From contig NZ_LFML01000068.1 in assembly GCF_001044425.1 (NCBI RefSeq), positions 224,795-288,794 of the forward strand: 64,000 bases of DNA, in the 5' to 3' direction. The notes below the pieces were generated by a model. That model saw only the letters and a program-made list of their open reading frames with translations. It had not been told where the DNA came from and did no database searches. Source of the stretch: Streptomyces roseus (GTDB lineage Bacteria > Actinomycetota > Actinomycetes > Streptomycetales > Streptomycetaceae). Below are positions 51,811 to 60,134 of this stretch, piece after piece. The translations under genes were made by a program, and so were the position numbers. The first letter of the stretch is position 1. Each line of letters opens with the position of its first letter.

Positions 51811-51823
51811 TCTGCGCGGCTTC

Positions 51824-54544
51824 CTACAGCCAGGTGCCGAAGGTGCGGACGTACAGGGTCTTCAGGAGCTGGGTGAGCGTGCAGTACGCCAGCAGCACGC
51901 CGATCAGCCACGGGAAGTAGCCCGCCGGCAGGGCCGTGAAGCCCAGCGAGGAAGCCAGCGGCGAGAAGGGCAGGTAGAGCCCGGTCAGCACCGCGAGGAC
52001 CGTCGTCACCAGCACCGGCCAGGAGGCGCGGGACTGGATGAACGGGATCTTGCGGGTACGGATCATGTGGACGATCAGGGTCTGCGAGAGGAGGCCCTCG
52101 ACGAACCAGCCGGACTGGAACAGCGCCTGCTCGGCCTCGCTGTCGGCGCCGAACACGTTCCACATGATCACGAACATGGCGATGTCGAAGATCGAACTGA
52201 TCGGGCCGACGCAGACCATGAACCGGCCGATGCCCTTGGCGTCCCAGTTGCGGGGCCCCCGCAGGTACTCCTCGTCCATCCGGTCCCAGGGCGTCGCCAG
52301 CTGGGCGATGTCGTAGACCAGGTTCTGCACGAGCAGCATGATCGCGAGCATCGGCTGGAAGGGGATGAACGCGCTCGCCACCAGGACCGAGAAGACGTTG
52401 CCGAAGTTCGACGAGGCCGTCATCTTGATGTACTTGATCGTGTTGCCGAAGGTGGTCCGGCCCTGGATCACGCCCTGTTCCAGGACGGTCAGGTCCTTCT
52501 CCAGCAGGATGATGTCCGCCGACTCCTTGGCGATGTCGACCGCCGTGTCGACGGAGATGCCGACGTCCGCGTCGCGCAGCGCCGCGGCGTCGTTGATGCC
52601 GTCGCCGAGGAAGCCGACGGTGTGCCCGTCCGCCTGCAGGGCCCGTACGATCCGGGCCTTCTGGACCGGGTTGGCCTTGGCGAAGACCGTCGTACGGGCA
52701 GCCAGCGCGCGCAGTCCCGGGTCGTCGAGGGAGTCGGTCTCGGGGCCGAGCACCACCTGCCCGACGTCGATGCCGACGTCCGCGCAGACCCGGGCGGCCA
52801 CCAGCTCGTTGTCGCCGGTGACGACCTTGACCGCGACGCCCTTGTCGGCCAGGGCCCGCAGCGCCCGGGCGGCGTCGGCCTTCGGCGGGTCGAGGAAGGC
52901 GAGGAAGCCGACCAGGGTCAGCCCCTCCTCGTCCGCGACGCCGTAGGTGGAGCGCGCGCCGTCCATCGCGCGGGTGGCGACGGCGAGGACGCGCAGGCCC
53001 CGGCGGTTGTTGTCCTCGGCGGTGCGGGCGACGTGCCACCGCAGCTGATCGGTGAGCTCGACCGTCTCGCCACGGTCGCGCACGTGGGTGCACAGGGCCA
53101 GGACCTCCTCCACCGCACCCTTGGTGATCATGATGTGCCGGGGGCGGCCGAGGCCGCCGACGACGGCCTTGCGGTCCAGGACCACGGACATCCGGCGGCG
53201 GGCGAAGTCGAAGAGGATCTCGTCGACCACCGAGAACCGCGCGTCGACGACAACCTCCTCGGCCTCGTCCACGCGGTTGACGACCGCCTGGTCCATCAGG
53301 TTCCGCAGACCGGTCTGGAAGTGGGAGTTGAGGTACCCGTACTCCAGGACCTCGTCGTCCTCGTCGCCGTGCACGTCCAGGTAGCGGTCCAGAACGATCC
53401 GGTCCTCGGTGAGGGTGCCGGTCTTGTCCGTGCAGAGCACGTCCATGGCGCCCAGGTTCTGGATCGCGTTGAGGCGCTTGACGACGACCTTGCGCCGGGA
53501 CATGGCGACCGCGCCGCGCGCCAGGTTGGCGGAGACGACCATCGGCAGCATCTCGGGGGTCAGGCCGACGGCGACGGCGACGGCGAAGAGGAAGGCCTCG
53601 TCCCAGTCGCCCTTGGTGAGGCCGTTGATCGCGAACACGACCGGGACCATGACCAGCATGAAGCGGATCAGCAGGAAGCTGACCTTGCGGACGCCGGTGT
53701 CGAAGTTGGTCTGCGGGCGCTCGCCGGCCAGCGAGCCGGCCATGGAGCCGAAGTACGTGTTGGCGCCGGTGGCGACCACCACGCCGGTGGCGGTGCCGGA
53801 GGTGACCGAAGTCCCCATCAGGCAGAGGTTGTCGGCCTCGACGGGGTCGGTGGTCTCCCCCTGGCCCAGGTCCTGCGCACGCGTGTCGGCCTTGGCCACC
53901 GGCAGGGACTCGCCTGAGAGCGCGGCCTGGCCGACCATCAGGTCCTTGGAGGTGACGAGCCGCAGGTCGGCGGGGATCAGGTCACCGGCGGCCAGCTTCA
54001 CCACGTCGCCCGGGACCACCTGGTCCATGGGCACCTCGAAGGTGGTGGGCGCGGAGCCGCTGCCGGCCCGCCGCTGCACCGCGCAGGTGGTGGTGACGAG
54101 CTTCTTGAGCGCGTCGGCGGCGCGGCCGGAGCGGAACTCCTGCCAGAAGCGCAGCAGTCCGCTGACCCCCACCATCACGGAGAGGATCACGACGCCCGGA
54201 TCGGCCGGGTCCTGCCACCACATGACGGCGGCCAGGAAGACGAGGACGCCGATGAAGGGGTTCCAGAACGCCTTCGCCAGCTGGAGCCACCAGCGCGGGG
54301 CACGCTCGTGGGCGACGACGTTGGCGCCGTGCCGCGCCAGGCGCAGGGCCGCTTCGGCGTACGTGAGACCGCCGGGGGAGGCGTCGACCTCCTGGAGGAC
54401 CTGGACGCCCGGGCGGGCGCTGAGTGCGGCGAGCCGCTCGCCGGCGAGCCGGGTACGGCTCTCCAGCTCGGCCGCCTTGCGCTCGCGGCGGCCCCTGCCC
54501 GGAGGAGCGAGCGGGGTCGGGGTACGGGGGGTGAGCATGGTCAT
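51824..54544 (-). CDS. mgtA: Magnesium-translocating P-type ATPase
   Basis: 906 aa from ATG 54544, which has GGAGG at 8-nt spacing. P-type IIIB Mg2+ importer: A-domain AALSGESLPVAK, phosphorylation motif VLCTDKTGTLTED, nucleotide-binding domain, hinge VGFLGDGINDAAALRDADVGISVD, and ten membrane helices with GLTPEMLPMVVSANLARGAVAMSRRKV and C-terminal NLVYDIAQLATPWDRMDEE-like segments. Imports Mg2+ under limitation. A long (~440 bp) upstream region with a possible leader peptide hints at Mg2+-dependent attenuation. An mgtC remnant follows. Confidence 0.95.
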   Translation of the reverse strand: MTMLTPRTPTPLAPPGRGRRERKAAELESRTRLAGERLAALSARPGVQVLQEVDASPGGLTYAEAALRLARHGANVVAHERAPRWWLQLAKAFWNPFIGVLVFLAAVMWWQDPADPGVVILSVMVGVSGLLRFWQEFRSGRAADALKKLVTTTCAVQRRAGSGSAPTTFEVPMDQVVPGDVVKLAAGDLIPADLRLVTSKDLMVGQAALSGESLPVAKADTRAQDLGQGETTDPVEADNLCLMGTSVTSGTATGVVVATGANTYFGSMAGSLAGERPQTNFDTGVRKVSFLLIRFMLVMVPVVFAINGLTKGDWDEAFLFAVAVAVGLTPEMLPMVVSANLARGAVAMSRRKVVVKRLNAIQNLGAMDVLCTDKTGTLTEDRIVLDRYLDVHGDEDDEVLEYGYLNSHFQTGLRNLMDQAVVNRVDEAEEVVVDARFSVVDEILFDFARRRMSVVLDRKAVVGGLGRPRHIMITKGAVEEVLALCTHVRDRGETVELTDQLRWHVARTAEDNNRRGLRVLAVATRAMDGARSTYGVADEEGLTLVGFLAFLDPPKADAARALRALADKGVAVKVVTGDNELVAARVCADVGIDVGQVVLGPETDSLDDPGLRALAARTTVFAKANPVQKARIVRALQADGHTVGFLGDGINDAAALRDADVGISVDTAVDIAKESADIILLEKDLTVLEQGVIQGRTTFGNTIKYIKMTASSNFGNVFSVLVASAFIPFQPMLAIMLLVQNLVYDIAQLATPWDRMDEEYLRGPRNWDAKGIGRFMVCVGPISSIFDIAMFVIMWNVFGADSEAEQALFQSGWFVEGLLSQTLIVHMIRTRKIPFIQSRASWPVLVTTVLAVLTGLYLPFSPLASSLGFTALPAGYFPWLIGVLLAYCTLTQLLKTLYVRTFGTWL

Positions 54545-55152
54545 GGCGAATACCTCCCTCCGCGGGATCCGGGCAGCGCGGAGCCGCACGGTCACGTGGA
54601 GTGATCATGGATCGGCGCGGGGCGGCGCGAAGCGCCGCCGGGCACGCCGAGGGGCATGGGTGACGCACGGCGCCCGGACGGGGGCGCCGGGGCATGCGGA
54701 AGGAAAGGGAGGGGGGAAAGATGAAGGAATGCAGAACCGCACGGAGGCAGCGGGGTGTGCCGCAGCCGCGCCGCGGAGATCACGGCCGTGCGCACTCAGG
54801 GAAGGATCGGCCGATCAGCTCAGCCGACGAGAGCGCTGCAAAGACTTCGATCGGGACTCATCCCGAACACCTCCTTGCGTAGCGCCGACATCGCGGAGCA
54901 CCCGATCCGGCTCGAAAGCCGCAGAGAACCGGTTGCCTCAGCGACCGTAACACGATCCAGAGGGATGTCTTTCATACGTATGACCGGCGGTGACCGATTC
55001 GTTCCGTGTCAGCCTCTTGACGTCTGGAGGGCCAAAGGCTCGACTTAAGGTTCACAAGTTGGAGAGACGCCGGGGTCTCGGAGCACCAAGCCGCGACCGC
55101 CGGCTCGGGGGGCGACGGCCAGCCGTCGCTAATGGGCAGGAGTGGATGAGTC
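54545..55152. other. Divergent mgtA / ROK intergenic region with long mgtA leader
   Basis: About 600 bp. The mgtA-proximal 300 bp is GC-rich and foldable; it contains a short leader frame (54820-54861) and farther out the 12-bp perfect palindrome TCATACGTATGA (54972-54983). A possible ROK promoter -35 box TTGACG lies at 55017-55022, with a weak TCGACT -10 at 55040-55045. Confidence 0.5.
54820..54861 (-). CDS. Possible leader peptide of mgtA (13 codons)
   Basis: ATG at 54861 with a perfect AAGGAGG (54870-54876) 8 nt upstream opens MSPDRSLCSALVG and stops at TGA 54820-54822, about 275 bp upstream of mgtA on the same strand. The ribosome binding site is stronger than that of most genes here. 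Short leader frames (mgtL) control mgtA in enterobacteria through Mg2+-dependent attenuation; an analogous function here is inference. Confidence 0.45.
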   Translation of the reverse strand: MSPDRSLCSALVG

Positions 55153-56355
55153 GTGCAGACTCCCGGATCGCAGTCTTCGCTGCACCGCGCGAATCTCGAA
55201 CGGGTCGTGCGGGCGGTGCGGCTCGCGGGTTCGCTGACCCAGGCGGAGATCGCCCGGTCCACCGGACTGTCGGCGGCCACGGTCTCCAACATCGTCCGCG
55301 AGCTCAAGGACGGTGGGACCGTCGAGGTCACGGACACCTCGGCGGGCGGCCGCCGTGCGCGCAGCGTCTCGCTCAGCGGTGACGCGGGCATCGTGATCGG
55401 CGTGGACTTCGGCCACACCCACCTGCGGGTGGCCGTCGGCAACCTCGCCCACCAGGTCCTGGCCGAGCAATCGGCCCCGCTGGACGTGGACGCCTCCTGG
55501 GCGGACGGCTTCGACCGGGCGGAAACGCTGGTGGGAGAGCTGATCGCGGGCATCGGGGTGGGCCTGGAGAAGGTCATCGGCGTCGGGCTCGGCGTCCCCG
55601 GCCCCATCGACGTGGAATCCGGAACCCTGGGCTCCACCGCGATCCTGCCGGGGTGGGCCGGGATCAACCCGCGCCAGGAGCTCTCGCAGCGCCTCGGCGT
55701 ACCCGTGTACGTGGACAACGACGCCAACCTCGGAGCGCTCGGGGAGCTGGTGTGGGGGAGCGGCCGGGGGGTCAAGGACCTCGCCTACATCAAGGTCGCG
55801 AGCGGAGTCGGCGCGGGCCTGGTGATCAACGGGCAGATCTACCGGGGGCCGGGCGGCACCGCCGGCGAGATCGGGCACATCACCCTGGACGAGTCCGGCC
55901 CGGTCTGCCGCTGCGGCAACCGCGGCTGCCTGGAGACCTTCGCGGCGGCCCGCTACGTACTGCCCCTGCTCCAGAGCACGCACGGGCCCGAACTCACCAT
56001 GGAGCGCGTCGTCGAACTGGCGCGGGAGGGCGATCCGGGCTGCCGGCGCGTGATCGCCGACGTGGGCCGCCATGTGGGTAGTGGTGTCGCGAACCTGTGC
56101 AATGTCCTCAACCCGAGCCGGGTGGTCCTCGGCGGCTCTCTGGCGGAGGCCGGTGAACTGATCCTGGCCCCCATACGTGAGTCGGTGGGGAGGTACGCGA
56201 TCCCCAGTGCGGCACGTCAACTCTCCGTGCTCACGGGCTCGTTGGGCGGCCGGGCCGAAGTGCTGGGCGCGCTGGCCCTGGTGCTGAGCGAGATGGGCGA
56301 TTCGACCCTTCTGGCCGGCTCGCCGACCCTCAAGCTCTTGCCTTCAGTTAGATAA
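55153..56355 (+). CDS. rok7B7: ROK-family regulator Rok7B7
   Basis: 400 aa, GTG 55153. N-terminal wHTH (LRANLERVV-like start; LTQAEIARSTGLSAATVSNIVRELK) then a ROK sugar-kinase-like domain: GVDFGHTHLRVAVG (ATP-like loop), VPVYVDNDANLGALGE, GGTAGEIGHITLDE and the zinc motif CRCGNRGCLE. Kinase residues are only partly kept, as in repressor ROKs. Gene order rok-xylF-xylG-xylH matches S. coelicolor SCO6008-6011, where Rok7B7 controls the xylFGH transporter and affects carbon-source regulation and antibiotic production (literature, from memory). Confidence 0.88.
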   Translation: MQTPGSQSSLHRANLERVVRAVRLAGSLTQAEIARSTGLSAATVSNIVRELKDGGTVEVTDTSAGGRRARSVSLSGDAGIVIGVDFGHTHLRVAVGNLAHQVLAEQSAPLDVDASWADGFDRAETLVGELIAGIGVGLEKVIGVGLGVPGPIDVESGTLGSTAILPGWAGINPRQELSQRLGVPVYVDNDANLGALGELVWGSGRGVKDLAYIKVASGVGAGLVINGQIYRGPGGTAGEIGHITLDESGPVCRCGNRGCLETFAAARYVLPLLQSTHGPELTMERVVELAREGDPGCRRVIADVGRHVGSGVANLCNVLNPSRVVLGGSLAEAGELILAPIRESVGRYAIPSAARQLSVLTGSLGGRAEVLGALALVLSEMGDSTLLAGSPTLKLLPSVR

Positions 56356-56406
56356 CGGATGGCACCGTTGTCATCTCGTTAAGGATTCACTCCTTGACGG
56401 CAAACT

Positions 56407-56440
56407 GCGGCCGAGGTTGACTCACGTCCACCTCGGCCGC
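56407..56440. promoter_or_regulatory. Inverted repeat between rok7B7 and xylF
   Basis: Perfect 11-bp arms GCGGCCGAGGT / ACCTCGGCCGC with a 12-nt loop, ending 32 bp before xylF. Either the rok7B7 terminator or an attenuator/operator of the xylFGH operon. Confidence 0.5.
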
Positions 56441-56472
56441 AATGTTGCGGCCTCGTCAGGGAGGTTCAGGAA

Positions 56473-57588
56473 ATGAACACGCGTATGCGCAGAGCCGCCG
56501 TTGCCGTAGCCGCCACCGCCATGGCCGCTTCCCTTGCCGCCTGTGGCAGCGCCAAGGAGGCCGGCGAGAAGCCGAAGGAGTCCGGCTCCGCCGCCGCGGG
56601 TGGTGCGATCAAGATCGGTCTGCTCCTGCCGGAGAACCAGACCGCGCGTTACGAGAAGTTCGACAAGCCGCTCTTCGAGAAGAAGGTCGCCGAACTCACC
56701 GGCGGCAAGGCCGAGGTGGTCTACGCCAATGCCAAGCAGGACGCCACCACCCAGAACTCCCAGGTCGACACGATGATCACCAACAAGGTGAACGTCCTCG
56801 TCGTCGACGCGGTGGACTCCAAGGCCATCGCCGGCTCGGTCAAGAAGGCCAAGGACGCGGGCATCCCCGTCGTGGCCTACGACCGCCTCGCCGAGGGTCC
56901 GATCGACGCCTACACCTCCTTCGACAACGAAGAGGTCGGCAAGGTCCAGGGCAAGGCCCTGCTGGAGGCGCTGGGCGACAAGGCCGGCTCCGGCCAGATC
57001 GTCATGATGAACGGCTCGGTCACCGACCCGAACGCGGCCCTCTTCAAGAAGGGCGCGCACTCCGTCCTCGACGGCAAGGTGACCATCGGCAAGGAGTACG
57101 ACACCAAGGAGTGGAAGCCGGAGAACGCCAACACCAACATGGCGGGTGCGATCTCCGCGCTGGGCAAGGACAAGATCGTCGGCGTCTACTCCGCCAACGA
57201 CGGCATGGCGGGCGGCATCATCACCGCCCTCAAGGCCGCCGGCATGGACCCGCTGCCCCCGGTCACCGGCCAGGACGCGGAACTCGCCGGCGTGCAGCGC
57301 ATCGTCGCCGGTGAGCAGTTCATGAGCGTCTACAAGCCGTACGCCCCCGAGGCCGAGGCCGCCGCGAAGATGGCCGTCGCGCTCGCCAAGGGCGAGAAGC
57401 TCGACGGTGTCACCACCTCCAAGGTCGACAGCCCCACCACCAAGGGCGTCCCCTCGGTCCTGGTCCCCGTCGTCTCGCTGACGAAGAACAACATCAAGGA
57501 CACTGTCATCAAGGACGGTGTCTACACGGCCGACGAGATCTGCACCGACAAGTACGCGGCCGCCTGCACCACCCTCGGCCTGAAGTAG
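56473..57588 (+). CDS. xylF: Sugar ABC transporter substrate-binding lipoprotein XylF
   Basis: 371 aa. Signal MNTRMRRAAVAVAATAMAA with lipobox SLAAC. Periplasmic-binding-protein family 2 (ribose/xylose type): IKIGLLLPENQTARYEKFDKP, QVDTMITNKVNVLVVDAVDSKA, VGVYSANDGMAGG and PPVTGQDAELAGVQRIVAGEQ with the ligand-contact Asp/Gln. Followed after 236 bp by the ATPase and permease. Xylose is the likely ligand from the S. coelicolor assignment; arabinose or other pentoses are possible. Confidence 0.9.
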   Translation: MNTRMRRAAVAVAATAMAASLAACGSAKEAGEKPKESGSAAAGGAIKIGLLLPENQTARYEKFDKPLFEKKVAELTGGKAEVVYANAKQDATTQNSQVDTMITNKVNVLVVDAVDSKAIAGSVKKAKDAGIPVVAYDRLAEGPIDAYTSFDNEEVGKVQGKALLEALGDKAGSGQIVMMNGSVTDPNAALFKKGAHSVLDGKVTIGKEYDTKEWKPENANTNMAGAISALGKDKIVGVYSANDGMAGGIITALKAAGMDPLPPVTGQDAELAGVQRIVAGEQFMSVYKPYAPEAEAAAKMAVALAKGEKLDGVTTSKVDSPTTKGVPSVLVPVVSLTKNNIKDTVIKDGVYTADEICTDKYAAACTTLGLK

Positions 57589-57824
57589 GCCCAAGGGCCC
57601 GATCCAGGCCCTCCCGGCCTCCCGCGAGGCCCGTCGTCCCGCCGGCCGGAGGAGCGCCCCGCGCCCTCCGGTCCACCGGGACCCCCGCGCCTGCCCGGCG
57701 CCCCGCCCCCTCCTTCCCCGCCACCCGCGGGGCGCCGGGCAGAAACGATCACCCCACCCCCACCCCGCTCCTGCACTTACTGCACGACATCCCCGCCGGT
57801 CAGGCGGCGAAGGAGATGGTTCAT

Positions 57825-58604
57825 GTGTCCGCTGCGCCCGTGCTGGCGTTGCGAGGGGTCTCGAAGCGATTCGGTGCCGTCCAGGCGCTCACCGACGTAG
57901 AGCTCGAGATCCACTCCGGCGAGGTGGTCGCCCTGGTCGGCGACAACGGCGCCGGCAAGTCCACGCTCGTCAAGACGATCGCCGGCGTCCACCCCATCGA
58001 TGACGGAGTCATCGAGTGGAACGGCAAGCCGGTCGCGATCGGCAAGCCCCACGACGCCCAGAACCTGGGCATCGCGACGGTCTACCAGGACCTCGCGCTG
58101 TGCGACAACATCGATGTCGTCGGCAACCTGTTCCTGGGCCGCGAGCTCAAGCGCCGCGGCGTCCTGGACGAGGTCGAGATGGAGCGCCGCGCCCGCGAGC
58201 TCCTGACCACCCTGTCCATCCGGATCCCCAGTGTCCGCATCCCCATCGCCTCGCTCTCCGGCGGCCAGCGCCAGACCGTGGCGATCGCCCGCTCGATGCT
58301 GGGCGAGCCCAAGCTCGTCATCCTCGACGAGCCCACGGCGGCCCTCGGCGTCGAGCAGACCGCACAGGTCCTCGACCTGGTGGAGCGGCTGCGCGAGCGC
58401 GGCCACGCCGTCATCCTCATCAGCCACAACATGGCCGATGTGAAGGCCGTCGCCGACAAGGTGGCGGTCCTGCGGCTGGGCCGCAACAACGGCGTCTTCA
58501 ACGTCAAGGACACGTCGCAGGAAGAGATCATCTCCGCCATCACGGGTGCCACGGACAACGCCGTGACCCGCCGCGCGGCCCGCACCGGGGAGGCCGGCAA
58601 GTGA
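57825..58604 (+). CDS. xylG: Sugar ABC transporter ATP-binding protein XylG
   Basis: 259 aa. GTG 57825 has AAGGAG at 9-nt spacing; the ATG at 57816 abuts that site. Single ABC domain: Walker A GDNGAGKSTLVKT, Q-loop TVYQDLALCDNIDVV, signature LSGGQRQTVAIARSM, Walker B LVILDEPTAALGVEQT, H-loop ISHNMADV. Unlike enterobacterial XylG/RbsA, which carry two fused ABC domains (~500 aa), this is a one-domain form, common in Actinobacteria. Overlaps xylH by four bases. Confidence 0.92.
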   Translation: MSAAPVLALRGVSKRFGAVQALTDVELEIHSGEVVALVGDNGAGKSTLVKTIAGVHPIDDGVIEWNGKPVAIGKPHDAQNLGIATVYQDLALCDNIDVVGNLFLGRELKRRGVLDEVEMERRARELLTTLSIRIPSVRIPIASLSGGQRQTVAIARSMLGEPKLVILDEPTAALGVEQTAQVLDLVERLRERGHAVILISHNMADVKAVADKVAVLRLGRNNGVFNVKDTSQEEIISAITGATDNAVTRRAARTGEAGK

Positions 58605-59893
58605 GCACCGAACACCACACTTCGGCGGAAGAAGTGGCCCAGCTGGCCAACCCCTCCGCCCCGGCGGACGCCATCCCCGCGGTGGACCCGCGCCTGCTCG
58701 TGCGCGAGCAGGGCCTGTCCGGCTACCTGAGCGAGTTCGGCCGCAAGATGAAGGCCGGCGACCTGGGCTCGGTCCCGGTCGTCATCGGCCTGATCGTCAT
58801 CTGCGGCATCTTCCAGGGGCTGAACGCGAACTTCCTCTCCCCGGAGAACCTGACCAACATCGCGATCACGATGGTCGCCACCGGCATGATGGCCGTGGGC
58901 ATCATCTTCGTGCTCCTGCTCGGCGAGATCGACCTCTCGGTCGGTTCCGTCAGCGGCGTCTCGGGCGCCCTCTTCGCCGTCATGGCCGTCACCCACGGGG
59001 TCAACCAGTGGGTGGCCATCCTGGCGGCGATCGCCGCCGGCGCCCTGATCGGCGCAATCCACGGCTTCTTCTTCGCCAGGATCGGCGCACCGGCCTTCGC
59101 GGTCACCCTCTCGGGCCTGCTCTTCTGGTCCGGCGCCATGCTGCAGATCCTCGGCAGCAACGGCACGATCAACATCGACCCCGACGGTCCGGTGGGCCAG
59201 CTCACCACGTACTTCTTCACGGACGTGGCGGCCGGCTACGGCCTCGCCGCGATCGCGGTGATCGGGTACTTCCTGGCCAGCTTCCTCGACAACCGGCGCC
59301 GCGAGGCAGCGGGGGTCCCCTCCCGCCCGGTGAGCGAGATCGCCCTGCGCACGGGCCTGCTGGCCGTGTTCACCTTCGGCCCCGCCGCGGTGTTCAACCA
59401 GTACAAGGGCCTGCCGCTCGCGGTGGTGCTCTTCGTGCTCGTGCTGGTCGGCACGGACTTCCTCCTGCGCCGCACCTCGTTCGGCCGCAGCATCTTCGCG
59501 CTCGGCGGCAGCGTCGAGGCCTCCCGGCGCGCGGGCATCAACGTCACCGGGATCCGCATCACGGTCTTCGCCATCGCGGGCACCTTCGCCGCCGTCGGCG
59601 GACTGTTCTGGGCCTCCAAGATCGCGGCGGCCAACCAGAGCGCCGGCGCCGGCGACCTGCTGATGAACGTGATCGCGGCGGCCGTGATCGGCGGCACCAG
59701 CCTCTTCGGCGGCCGGGGCCGGACCTGGAACGCCCTCCTCGGTGTCATGGTCATCACCTCGATCCAGTACGGTCTGGCTCTCCAGGGCATCGCCACCCCG
59801 ATCCAGTACATGATCACCGGTGCGGTGCTGCTGGCCACCGTGGTGATCGACTCGGTCACCCGCAAGACCCAGAAGACGGCCGGACGCGCCTGA
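58601..59893 (+). CDS. xylH: Sugar ABC transporter permease XylH
   Basis: 430 aa, GTG overlapping the xylG stop (GTGA). A ~55-residue hydrophilic N-terminus precedes ten or so membrane helices of the BPD_transp_2 (RbsC/XylH) family: LLLGEIDLSVGSVSGVSGALFAVMA, ARIGAPAFAVTLSGL, RRAGINVTGIRITVFAIAG and VIAAAVIGGTSLFGGRG. The large middle loop (NRRREAAGVPSRPVSE) is typical of XylH rather than RbsC. A strong terminator follows. Confidence 0.93.
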   Translation: MSTEHHTSAEEVAQLANPSAPADAIPAVDPRLLVREQGLSGYLSEFGRKMKAGDLGSVPVVIGLIVICGIFQGLNANFLSPENLTNIAITMVATGMMAVGIIFVLLLGEIDLSVGSVSGVSGALFAVMAVTHGVNQWVAILAAIAAGALIGAIHGFFFARIGAPAFAVTLSGLLFWSGAMLQILGSNGTINIDPDGPVGQLTTYFFTDVAAGYGLAAIAVIGYFLASFLDNRRREAAGVPSRPVSEIALRTGLLAVFTFGPAAVFNQYKGLPLAVVLFVLVLVGTDFLLRRTSFGRSIFALGGSVEASRRAGINVTGIRITVFAIAGTFAAVGGLFWASKIAAANQSAGAGDLLMNVIAAAVIGGTSLFGGRGRTWNALLGVMVITSIQYGLALQGIATPIQYMITGAVLLATVVIDSVTRKTQKTAGRA

Positions 59894-59924
59894 TCACCGC
59901 GCCCGTGCGGTAATAACGGTCACA

Positions 59925-59957
59925 GTGCCCGGTGCCACTTCGTGTGGCACCGGGCAC
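59925..59957 (+). terminator. Terminator after xylFGH
   Basis: Perfect 14-bp stem GTGCCCGGTGCCAC / GTGGCACCGGGCAC with loop TTCGT, 31 bp after the xylH stop. Confidence 0.8.
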
Positions 59958-60134
59958 CCGTGCGTACACGTGTGCGCACAACTGTGCGGTTATACCCCCG
60001 TTTGGAATGTGTGACCACGTGGTGCCGTGTACATGTATGACAAAGGTGTGACCCGTCAGGGACCGCCCGATGACCGCTGCCGCGAGCGGAACATTAGACT
60101 CGACAGACCAGCAAGCAACTGCAAGGAGGCACGG

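Noticed and set aside
54545..54820. M-box (ykoK) Mg2+ riboswitch upstream of mgtA
   Set aside because: I could not match the conserved M-box segments by eye; an Infernal/Rfam search is needed before claiming it.
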